Shown here: positions 33,268 through 40,012 of the stretch, one piece after another
Position numbering within the stretch: the stretch's first letter is position 1
Layout: each line of letters starts with the position of its first letter
Origin: an uncultured Bacilli bacterium
Lineage (GTDB): Bacteria; Bacillota_I; Bacilli_A; RF39; UBA660
Direction: 5' to 3'
DNA length: 40,012 bases
Assembly (NCBI GenBank): GCA_934090795.1
Contig: CAKOJQ010000012.1
Span: 1 to 40,012 of the forward strand
Program-made: the position numbers and the translations under genes
Notes under the pieces: generated by a model
The model's database searches: none
What the model was told of the DNA's origin: nothing
What the model saw: the letters and a program-made list of their open reading frames with translations, nothing else

Positions 33268-33768
33268 TTGAAAAATAGACGAAAAAAAGCTTTTGCATTA
33301 CTTGTTATTTATAGTTTAATTATTTTTAAACTTAATTCTAGAAGAAATATTAAAGTTAATTATAATGAAGAATATGATAAATGTGGAGATAGTTATTTTG
33401 CATGTTTAGATGACAAAAATATTTTTATTGTTGACGATAAAGATAGTTTTTGCTTGGATGATAATATTTATGTAATTGATAGTAGATATGATGATGATCC
33501 AAATATGATTGTATATAACTCTTATAAAATTAAGTCTTTAGAGGAAATAAAAGAAATATTAAAGATTTTAAAGGAATATGAAAGGCAATATCCTTCTAAG
33601 TGGAAAAGAAGTATTTTATCAATGGAATATGAATGGATAGTTCATAACCTTGCATATTATTTAAATATTTATCCTGAAAGTAGTAAGGATGTCGATTTAA
33701 ATAATGCGGATGAGGGGGTTTTAATTCCTAAATTTGAAAATAAAATAAAAGAGAAAATTCTTAGATAA
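33268..33768 (+). CDS. Small N-terminally anchored protein with conserved C-terminal motif
   Basis: 166 residues from TTG 33268, preceded by GGAAG at 8 bases; there is no ATG near. One helix at residues 8-20 acts as signal or anchor. The rest is acidic, with KWKRSILSMEYEWIVHNLAYYL followed by SSKDVDLNN near the end. I have seen this E-W-x-x-H-N-L...T/S-K-D-V-D-L pattern in hypothetical proteins of Bacillota, with no known role. Diverges from the glycosyltransferase gene. Confidence 0.7.
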   Translation: MKNRRKKAFALLVIYSLIIFKLNSRRNIKVNYNEEYDKCGDSYFACLDDKNIFIVDDKDSFCLDDNIYVIDSRYDDDPNMIVYNSYKIKSLEEIKEILKILKEYERQYPSKWKRSILSMEYEWIVHNLAYYLNIYPESSKDVDLNNADEGVLIPKFENKIKEKILR

Positions 33769-33785
33769 TAAGGTTTTCTCTTTTT
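33747..33785 (+). terminator. Terminator containing the stop codon of the 33268 gene
   Basis: AAAAGAGAAAA (33747-33757) pairs with TTTTCTCTTTTT (33774-33785), with inner CTTA/TAAG. The stop TAA (33766-33768) lies in the apical loop. Confidence 0.75.
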
Positions 33786-33812
33786 AATTGTTCAAATCTT
33801 TGACAATTAAAA

Positions 33813-34148
33813 TTATTTAATTTTTATTTCTATTCCTAGAACTCCATATTTATTTTGTTCTTCTATAGAATAATATTTTTCCATATCTTTGGGGTTTGCG
33901 ATTTCATCTTTATTATATCCTAAAGATTCTTTATCAAAATGTTTATATAGTTCTTCAAATGTCTTATATTTATGAAGATTTATTACTTCTGTTAATATTT
34001 TTTCATTGTTTAAAATGTTTGTAAATTCAATTTTATCTCTTATTTTAACTTTTTGTCTTTTTTCATCATAGAGTCTTAATTCAATTGTTTTTTTACAATT
34101 TTTAATAGAATTAAATGGTCCATTTTGTAATTTCATTTCATGTAACAT
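33813..34148 (-). CDS. ASCH/PUA-like domain protein
   Basis: 111 residues. Pattern MKLQNGPFNSIKNCKKTIELRLYDEKRQKVKIRDKIEFTN, with the K-T-x-E-L-R-L-Y-D-E-K-R core, then YSIEEQNKYGVLGIEI, matches the ASCH fold. These proteins are thought to bind RNA or modified nucleosides; some act as amidohydrolases on N4-acetylcytidine. ATG 34148 follows AGGTG. Confidence 0.85.
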   Translation of the reverse strand: MLHEMKLQNGPFNSIKNCKKTIELRLYDEKRQKVKIRDKIEFTNILNNEKILTEVINLHKYKTFEELYKHFDKESLGYNKDEIANPKDMEKYYSIEEQNKYGVLGIEIKIK

Positions 34149-34188
34149 ATAATTTCACCTCACTAACGAGAAATAATTTTTAATTTTG

Positions 34189-34587
34189 TTAATATATTTT
34201 TTTATCTTTTTTATAGTTAACTAATTTTGTATATGAATCTGTATTCCAAACACGGCATCTTTCTTGATCGGGATAATTTCCTATTGTTTTATCATATCCA
34301 TCTGGTATAAATATAAAGTCCCAACTCCATCTATATGTGCCTGACTTAGTTTCAGCTATTTTCCTTTTGCTACTGATTAAAAAATTACAGGTTCTTTTCC
34401 ATATTCACAATAAGCATATGCTTCCATTTAGTGCTTCTACATATAATCCAGTATCATTTTTTAATACTGTACATTTTAATTTATCATTTGCTTCTTTTGC
34501 TGAATGTATTGCAAATGCCTCTACTGTGTCTGCTTGTATTTCAGTAGTTTCCATTTTAATATTCTCAACTTCAACTCCTATACTCAT
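34189..34587 (-). pseudogene. Decayed ITPase / HAM1-family pyrophosphatase
   Basis: The minus strand carries pieces of one protein in different frames. The first is the frame from 34587, GVEVENIKMETTEIQADTVEAFA...LKNDTGLYVEALNG, to TGA 34405. A short shifted piece AYCEYGKEPVIF follows. A third frame LISSKRKIAETKSGTYRWSWDFIFIPDGYDKTIG then runs to TAA 34189. The NDTGL-VEALNG and W-x-W-D-F-I-F-I-P segments belong to house-cleaning ITP/XTP pyrophosphatases. Two frameshifts and loss of the N-terminal nucleotide-binding start (TGNxxK) make it non-functional. Confidence 0.8.
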
Positions 34588-34650
34588 AATAGCATATGGT
34601 ATATATTAATTAAATACTTATTATGTTGCATTTTTTAACTTTTTTACTAA

Positions 34651-34690
34651 AAAAAGAGAAAGATAATCGTTTTTATGAATATTTTTCTCT
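34651..34690 (-). terminator. Terminator of the collagen-like gene
   Basis: AAAAGAGAAA and TTTCTCTTTT pair with an AT-rich loop, followed by a T-run on the minus strand, right after the stop. Confidence 0.7.
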
Positions 34691-34697
34691 TTTAATC

Positions 34698-35660
34698 TTA
34701 TGCACTTGGGCCGGTTGGTCCTGTTGGTCCTGTTGGTCCGGTTGGCCCAGTTGCGCCTTCAGTTCCTGCTACTCCTTGTGGTCCTGTTGGTCCTTGTGGA
34801 ATTGTAAAGTTTAATGTATAGTTTGGAGCTGTACCTGAAATTGTTACTTCAGCATTTGTTCCTGGGGCACCTGTTGTTACATTACCTATTGTAAATACTG
34901 GAGTTTCACCAGCTGTACCAGTAGGACCAGTTGGTCCGGTTGGGCCTGTTTCTCCTTGTGGTCCTGCTACACCAGCTGGTCCCTGAATTCCTTGTGGACC
35001 AGTTGCTCCAGTTGGTCCTGTTTCTCCTTGTGGTCCTGCTTCACCAGTTGGTCCTTGAATTCCTTGTGGACCGGTTGCTCCTGTTGCTCCAGTAGGTCCA
35101 GTTACACCTTGTGGTCCTGCTTCACCAGTTGGTCCTTGAATTCCTTGTGGACCGGTTGCTCCTGTTGGTCCAGTTACACCTTGGGTTCCTGCTTCACCAG
35201 CTGGTCCCTGAATTCCTTGTGGTCCAGTTGCTCCTGTTGGTCCAGTTACACCTTGTGGTCCGGCTACACCAGTAGGGCCTTGAATTCCTTGTGGTCCTGT
35301 TGGACCTGTTGCTCCAGTTGGACCAGTTACACCTTGTGGTCCGGCTTCACCAGTTGGTCCTTGAATTCCTTGTGGACCGGTAGCTCCTGTTGGTCCAGTT
35401 ACACCTTGGGTTCCTGCTACACCAGCAGGGCCTTGAATTCCTTGTGGACCGGTTGCTCCTGTTGCTCCAGTTGGACCAGTTACTCCTTGTGGTCCTGCTA
35501 CACCAGCTGGGCCCTGAATTCCTTGTGGTCCTGTTGGGCCTTGCATACCTTGGATACCTTGTACACCTTGAATACCTTGTGGGCCTCTAGGTCCAGTTGG
35601 ACCAGTAGGCCCTGCTGGCGCACAAAATGTATAAGTACATCCGTCATTGCATCCATTCAT
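34698..35660 (-). CDS. Collagen-like repeat protein, BclA/exosporium type
   Basis: 320 residues from ATG 35660 (MNGCNDGC), with AAAGGA about 11 bases upstream; an in-frame ATG at 35672 overlaps that site. Three Cys in the first 15 residues could cross-link chains. From residue 16 nearly all positions follow Gly-X-Y with many GPT, GPQ and GIQ triplets, which form a collagen triple helix. Eight copies of a GPQGIQGP-type unit of about 24-27 residues are visible. One break, GETPVFTIGNVTTGAPGTNA...YTLNFTIPQG, forms a small folded patch, after which GPT triplets end the chain. No sortase or membrane signal is seen. Confidence 0.93.
   Translation of the reverse strand: MNGCNDGCTYTFCAPAGPTGPTGPRGPQGIQGVQGIQGMQGPTGPQGIQGPAGVAGPQGVTGPTGATGATGPQGIQGPAGVAGTQGVTGPTGATGPQGIQGPTGEAGPQGVTGPTGATGPTGPQGIQGPTGVAGPQGVTGPTGATGPQGIQGPAGEAGTQGVTGPTGATGPQGIQGPTGEAGPQGVTGPTGATGATGPQGIQGPTGEAGPQGETGPTGATGPQGIQGPAGVAGPQGETGPTGPTGPTGTAGETPVFTIGNVTTGAPGTNAEVTISGTAPNYTLNFTIPQGPTGPQGVAGTEGATGPTGPTGPTGPTGPSA
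34950..35560 (-). repeat. In-frame collagen minisatellite
   Basis: Tandem units of 72-81 bases encode GPTGATGPQGIQGP plus variable [AT]G[VE]AG[PT]QG[VE]T. Unit length differs by whole Gly-X-Y triplets, so copy number could change without breaking the frame. Confidence 0.8.
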
Positions 35661-35738
35661 GAATAAATACATCCTTTCCTTTATAGTTTATGTAACAAGT
35701 CTTAAATTAGTGCAAAGAAAATAGATGTTTAATGACAC

Positions 35739-36626
35739 CTATTTATAATTTTTTATATATTTATATGCATCAGTTGCAGCAAGTGCTCCTTCAGATGCTG
35801 CTGTAATTATTTGATACAATGTTTTTTCCTTACTATCACCGCAGACATATATACCATCTATTTTAGTTTTTCCATTATCGTCAGCAATTATATAACCTTT
35901 TTCATTAGTTATTCCTAAATCTTTAACAAATGAAGTGATTGGACCATATTCATTATTAATAAATAATCCATCTATTATTAATAATGTTTTATCGTTTAAT
36001 TCAATAGATTCTATTTTATCTTTTCCATTTATTTTTTTGATATTTTGGTTAAATAATAATTCTATATTTTCTAATTTGTTAACTTTATCTAATAATTCAC
36101 TATTACCTAGCAATTTATCTTTAGAAGTTATTACATAGAGTTTTTTGACAATGTTTGATAAATATAAAATATCTTCTAACATTAAAGGATTATTTCCATA
36201 AATAGCAACAGTTTTATCTTTATATAGAGCACCATCACAGACTGCACAAGTTGATACTCCATTTATATTTTCATTATCAAGACCTAATTTTTGTTTTCCT
36301 CTACCGGTTGCAATAATTACAGCTTTAGCTTTATATGTTCCATTATTTGTTTTTACTATTTTTTCATTACCATTTAATTCTACTTTAATTACTTCTTCAT
36401 TCTTCATAGGAACTTTTAATTCTTTAAATTGTTTATAAAATAGCATGGCAAGTTCAGTACCATCAACATTGTTATATCCTAGATAGTTATCAACATGTTT
36501 AATAGTATGAAGAGTTCCTCCTGGCATGTTCTTTTCAAACACCAAAATGTTTAAATTACTTCTTTTAGCATAAATACAGGCATTTATTCCAGCTGGTCCT
36601 AAACCGATAATAATTAAATCATACAT
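35739..36626 (-). CDS. Thioredoxin-reductase-like flavoprotein lacking usual NADPH motifs
   Basis: 295 residues. FAD site GLGPAG (8-13), redox pair CAVC (127-130) followed by DGALYKDKTVAI, and C-terminal FAD segment GIYVCGD. At the NADPH site, where TrxB has GGGxSA and later HRR, this protein has YGNNPLMLEDILYLS (143-157) and LYVITSKDKL, so the GxGxxA and HRRxxxR motifs are absent. This pattern is known for ferredoxin- or deazaflavin-dependent thioredoxin reductases. It probably reduces thioredoxin, but the electron donor may not be NADPH. Divergent from the SNF2 gene; extended -10 TGCTATAAT at 36651. Confidence 0.88.
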   Translation of the reverse strand: MYDLIIIGLGPAGINACIYAKRSNLNILVFEKNMPGGTLHTIKHVDNYLGYNNVDGTELAMLFYKQFKELKVPMKNEEVIKVELNGNEKIVKTNNGTYKAKAVIIATGRGKQKLGLDNENINGVSTCAVCDGALYKDKTVAIYGNNPLMLEDILYLSNIVKKLYVITSKDKLLGNSELLDKVNKLENIELLFNQNIKKINGKDKIESIELNDKTLLIIDGLFINNEYGPITSFVKDLGITNEKGYIIADDNGKTKIDGIYVCGDSKEKTLYQIITAASEGALAATDAYKYIKNYK

Positions 36627-36650
36627 TAGTTAATCAGTCCTTTCTTCTAT

Positions 36651-36659
36651 ATTATAGCA
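36651..36659 (-). promoter_or_regulatory. Extended -10 of the thioredoxin-reductase-like gene
   Basis: TGCTATAAT on the minus strand (TATAAT 36651-36656). No clear -35. Confidence 0.55.
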
Positions 36660-36699
36660 TTTTCCTTTGAATTTAATAGATATTTTTTAGAATATATTG

Positions 36700-36705
36700 T
36701 ATAAT
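36700..36705 (+). promoter_or_regulatory. -10 element of the SNF2 gene
   Basis: TATAAT 30 bases before ATG 36730. Because it would be transcribed DNA if translation began at TTG 36697, it supports the downstream start. Confidence 0.5.
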
Positions 36706-36729
36706 AGTCTAATTAGTAAAGGAGTTGCC

Positions 36730-39700
36730 ATGATACTTAGAAAAGAAATTGATAGTTACAATTTGCATATAGAAGAGATTAAAAAATACGCTAATGAACA
36801 TGATTTACTTAAGGGAAAATATTTTGCTAGATATTATATTAATGAAGGTAAAATATATAATAATGTTATAAATGGAGAAACAATTAAATTTTATGAATTT
36901 AGTTTAAGGGATTATTCTTTTAATTTTAAATCTTTTAATGTTTCATTTGGAATTAAAAATAATCATATAGATACTTGTACTTGTGATTGTGATTTATTTA
37001 AACAAAATAAGAGTTGTTATCATATAGGGGCAGTTTACTATAATTATGCTAATTATTTATTTGATGATAAGTATGATGATAATTTGTTATATAAAGATTT
37101 TTTAAATAGATATAAAAATGATGATGCTGATAAAAAGATTGTAAAAAAGGAAGTATTTGTTGAACCTGCTTTTAACTTACAATGTTATTCTTATGAGGGA
37201 TATAAAAGATATAATACTGAATTTAAAGTGTTTATTGGAATGAATAAAATGTATAGTTTGCTTAATCATTCTAGTGGTTTTTATCAAGTATATGATAATC
37301 AAGATGGTGAATTTAAATTTGGTAAAGAATTTACTTATAATCCGAAATTAAATTTCTTTTCTAAACAAACTGATAGATTAATTAAAGAGATTAAAATATA
37401 TATTCTTAATTGTAATAATATTGGTCCTTCTAAGGCTTTAAAGAGAATGCTAGATTTCTTAGATTCTAATAAGATTAAGTTTAAAGTTAGTGATCATGTT
37501 ATTGAAAGTATTATTGATGGTAGTCCATTAAATTCATATATTCTTAAGGAAAATGATCATTATGTTATTAAGTTTGATTATGATAGAATTTATCCATTAA
37601 CTGATGATTATGAATATGTTTATTATAATGGGGATGTGTATCATTTAAGTTTACAGGAAAGAAATGTATTAGAAGATATTGTGGATAATGAACTTGAAGA
37701 AATTAAAGTTGATAAAAATGAACTTAATGTATTTTCAAATGGATTACTTAAAATTATTAAAAATAATGTAATTGTTGATGAGAGTGCAAGTGAAGATATA
37801 AAGATTAATAGTTTAAGTGAAACTGAATTATATTTTGATATTGCTAAGGATGCTATAAAAGCTAAGGTTATATTTGACTATAAAAATGATAAGGTTGGAT
37901 ATTTTGATAAAAATGAAGCGGTTGTTAGGGATATAGATAAAGAAAATGAGGTTATTGCTAAACTTACTAGTTACGGATTTGTAGTCGATAAAAAAAATAT
38001 TTCTATGAATGATGTTAATGATGAAGTTGAATTTATTGAAAATGGTTTAGAAGAACTTGCTAATGATTATAAAATCTTTACTACTGAAAAGTTTAATAAT
38101 ATTAAAATTAGAAAGAAAACTAATGTATCTTCTTCTTTTGGTATTGGATCTGATAATATATTTAAGTATGATTTTAGTTTAGATAATATTAATAGTGATG
38201 AACTTGTTAATATATTTAAAAATATGAAAGCTAAGAAGAAGTATTTTAGACTTAAAAATGGTGATATTCTTAATTTAGAAGACGATAATTTAAAAGAACT
38301 TGAAGATTTAACTGAAGAGATGAATTTTACTGATGAAGAGATTATTAATGGTAGAGGCGCTATTCAAAAATATAGAGCGATATATTTAGATAGTTTAAGA
38401 CAAAATAAGTTTAAAAATGTTAATACGAATAATTTATTTGATGATTTTATTAAGAATTTCTATGAGTTTAAAGATGCAAAGTTGTCTATTAGTGAAGATG
38501 AGTTAAAGGTTTTAAGAGATTATCAGGTTACTGGTGTTAAGTGGCTTTACAATATTCATAAGACGGGATTTGGTGGAATTCTTGCTGATGAAATGGGACT
38601 TGGTAAAACAATTCAAACTATTTATTATATTAAACAAATTTTATTAGAAGATAGAAATGCTAAATTTTTAATTGTTGTACCTACTAGTTTAGTTTATAAT
38701 TGGAAACATGAATTTGAGATGTATGGGGAAAATATTCCGGTTTCAATTGTTTCAGGAACTAAGAACTTGAGAAAGAAATTAATTGAAGAAAATAAAAATG
38801 TATTTATAACATCTTATGGTCAATTAAGAGAAGATGAAGATTTATATAAAGATAAGAGTTATCATACAATGTTTATTGATGAAGCACAAAGCATTAAGAA
38901 TTATGTAGCTGGTATTACAAAGGTTGTTAAAGGAATTAAGGCTGGAACTAAGTTTGCGCTTACTGGTACTCCACTTGAAAATAGTCCTTTAGAATTATGG
39001 AGTATTTTTGACTATATTATGCCTGGATATTTATCAACTGCGGAAAAATTTAGGGCAAAATATCGTATTACTGATTTTGATGATAATGCGAATATGCTTT
39101 TAGATAATTTAAATAAACAAATTAGACCATTTATTTTAAGAAGAAAGAAAATGGATGTTACTAAAGATTTACCTGAGAAGATGGAAAATAATATTTTTGT
39201 TGAACTTACTGATGAACAAAAGAAAATATATGTTGCTGAACTTGAAAAGGTAAAAAAAGAAATAGATGATATTTTAAAGCAAGGCGGAGAGAAAAAGGCA
39301 GCATTCTTGATTTTGCCACTGCTTACTAAATTAAGACAAATTTGTATTGATCCTAAGATTGTTTATCCAGAATATAATGGCGGATCTAATAAGATTGATA
39401 GTTTAATTTATGCTATTAAAGAAAATATTGCAAATGGGAATAAGATTTTAATGTTTACTTCTTTTAAGGATGCAATGAATGATGTTATTGAACATCTAGA
39501 AAAAGAAGATATTCCTTATTATACGATTTCTGGTGAAGTTGCAAGTAAAGAAAGAATACGTAGGGTTGATGAATTTAATGAAAGAAAAGATCCTGCTGTA
39601 TTCTTAATAATGCTTAAAGCCGGTGGGACTGGACTTAATCTTGCTAGTGCATCAACGGTTATTCATTTAGATTTATGGTGGAATCCGCAAGCTGAAAATC

Positions 39701-39921
39701 AGGCTACTGATAGAGCTCATAGGATTGGTCAAACTAAGACTGTAGAGGTTATTCATATTGTTGCTAAAGGAACAATTGAAGAAAAGATATTGGAATTACA
39801 AAAGAAGAAGCTTAAATTAAGTGAAAAATTAATTGATGGTGAAATTAGAGATAAAGATATTTTGTCTAGCTTATCAGAAAAAGATATTAGAGAATTATTG
39901 TCAAACGAAAACAAGGATTAG
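36730..39921 (+). CDS. SWIM zinc-finger SNF2-family helicase
   Basis: 1063 residues from ATG 36730, which has AAAGGAG 5 bases upstream; an in-frame TTG at 36697 overlaps the promoter and is rejected. The N-terminus has a SWIM zinc finger (DTCTCDCDLFKQNKSCYHIG, about residues 80-100). A long SNF2-associated region follows. The helicase core is at about 600-1040: GILADEMGLGKTIQT (Walker A near 620), FIDEAQSIKN (DEAQ near 717), LTGTPLENS, LRQICIDPK, and QATDRAHRIGQT (motif VI near 990). It is a DNA- or RNA-polymerase-linked translocase; bacterial roles are poorly defined. Confidence 0.95.
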   Translation: MILRKEIDSYNLHIEEIKKYANEHDLLKGKYFARYYINEGKIYNNVINGETIKFYEFSLRDYSFNFKSFNVSFGIKNNHIDTCTCDCDLFKQNKSCYHIGAVYYNYANYLFDDKYDDNLLYKDFLNRYKNDDADKKIVKKEVFVEPAFNLQCYSYEGYKRYNTEFKVFIGMNKMYSLLNHSSGFYQVYDNQDGEFKFGKEFTYNPKLNFFSKQTDRLIKEIKIYILNCNNIGPSKALKRMLDFLDSNKIKFKVSDHVIESIIDGSPLNSYILKENDHYVIKFDYDRIYPLTDDYEYVYYNGDVYHLSLQERNVLEDIVDNELEEIKVDKNELNVFSNGLLKIIKNNVIVDESASEDIKINSLSETELYFDIAKDAIKAKVIFDYKNDKVGYFDKNEAVVRDIDKENEVIAKLTSYGFVVDKKNISMNDVNDEVEFIENGLEELANDYKIFTTEKFNNIKIRKKTNVSSSFGIGSDNIFKYDFSLDNINSDELVNIFKNMKAKKKYFRLKNGDILNLEDDNLKELEDLTEEMNFTDEEIINGRGAIQKYRAIYLDSLRQNKFKNVNTNNLFDDFIKNFYEFKDAKLSISEDELKVLRDYQVTGVKWLYNIHKTGFGGILADEMGLGKTIQTIYYIKQILLEDRNAKFLIVVPTSLVYNWKHEFEMYGENIPVSIVSGTKNLRKKLIEENKNVFITSYGQLREDEDLYKDKSYHTMFIDEAQSIKNYVAGITKVVKGIKAGTKFALTGTPLENSPLELWSIFDYIMPGYLSTAEKFRAKYRITDFDDNANMLLDNLNKQIRPFILRRKKMDVTKDLPEKMENNIFVELTDEQKKIYVAELEKVKKEIDDILKQGGEKKAAFLILPLLTKLRQICIDPKIVYPEYNGGSNKIDSLIYAIKENIANGNKILMFTSFKDAMNDVIEHLEKEDIPYYTISGEVASKERIRRVDEFNERKDPAVFLIMLKAGGTGLNLASASTVIHLDLWWNPQAENQATDRAHRIGQTKTVEVIHIVAKGTIEEKILELQKKKLKLSEKLIDGEIRDKDILSSLSEKDIRELLSNENKD

Positions 39922-39930
39922 ACCTTGTTT
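39909..39930 (+). terminator. Terminator containing the SNF2 stop codon
   Basis: AAACAAGG (39909-39916) pairs with CCTTGTTT (39923-39930), followed by T-run. The TAG stop (39919-39921) is in the loop. Confidence 0.8.
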
Positions 39931-39934
39931 TTTT

Positions 39935-40010
39935 AAGGCTCTAGAATTTCTAGTGGGGAGTTATTTTTAACTTTTTCCTCTATTTAAAAGGTCTAGAGCC
40001 TTATTTTTTT
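39935..40010 (+). terminator. Second long hairpin with U-run, tandem terminator or RNA element
   Basis: AAGGCTCTAGA (39935-39945) pairs perfectly with TCTAGAGCCTT (39992-40002), followed by ATTTTTTT. The 46-base interior holds AGTTA/TAACT and a GGGGA/TTCCTC pairing, which is more elaborate than an ordinary terminator. Confidence 0.6.
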
Positions 40011-40012
40011 GA

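Noticed and set aside
34956..35666. Long plus-strand frame opposite the collagen gene, rich in Ser, Cys and Trp
   Set aside because: It is the mirror of Gly-Pro-rich repeats; it has no ribosome site and its composition follows from the other strand.
36697..36729. TTG start at 36697 for the SNF2 gene
   Set aside because: The codons would overlap the -10 element, and ATG 36730 has a good ribosome site.

Overview
The window looks like chromosome from an uncultured, very AT-rich member of the Bacillota (class Bacilli, towards the Erysipelotrichia/RF39/Mollicutes-related side). The reasons are the AT-rich composition, strong Shine-Dalgarno sites, the standard code (TGG for Trp, TGA used as stop), murein synthesis (murB), and a Bacillus-like order mrnC-rlmB-sigH-secE-nusG-rplKAJL and rpsL-rpsG-fusA-tuf. 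The genus cannot be fixed from the sequence. No rRNA, CRISPR array, insertion sequence or prophage was recognised.

Positions 1-7650 are an accessory region. It holds a minus-strand InlB-repeat membrane protein with a frameshift, an ABC exporter, a structured RNA with its own promoter and terminator, and a three-gene cassette (a small protein with a hydrophobic tail, a HEPN-motif protein, and a two-helix membrane protein) that resembles an abortive-infection locus. A HAD phosphatase, an EEP-family nuclease with an in-frame stop, and tRNA-Gly follow.

Positions 7652-18244 carry mainly minus-strand housekeeping genes: tex, a membrane protein of unknown function, a NatAB-like exporter operon with an M13 metallopeptidase, a stand-alone Clp-type AAA+ domain and a YitT protein. 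One TIGR01212 radical SAM gene is on the plus strand. The str operon (rpsL-rpsG-fusA-tuf, 18324-22567) follows with its promoter and leader. Two of its proteins differ at normally invariant positions: EF-G has NKME in place of NKxD, and S12 has Ile in place of the Pro of the KDLPG loop.

Positions 22568-24695 are where rpoB-rpoC would be expected in the Bacillus order. Instead there is an apparent type I toxin-antitoxin locus (a 31-residue membrane peptide with a convergent antisense RNA), murB and two small membrane proteins. Next come rplL, rplJ (with an L10 leader attenuator), rplA, rplK (with a structured leader and an acidic C-terminal extension), nusG, secE, a solitary HipA-like kinase, a SigH-like sigma factor, rlmB and mrnC.

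Positions 30960-40012 hold a two-helix membrane protein of unknown function, a glycosyltransferase with TPR-like repeats, a small anchored protein, an ASCH-domain protein, a decayed ITPase (HAM1) pseudogene, a BclA-like collagen protein, a thioredoxin-reductase-like flavoprotein without recognisable NADPH motifs, and a large SWIM/SNF2 helicase followed by tandem terminators.
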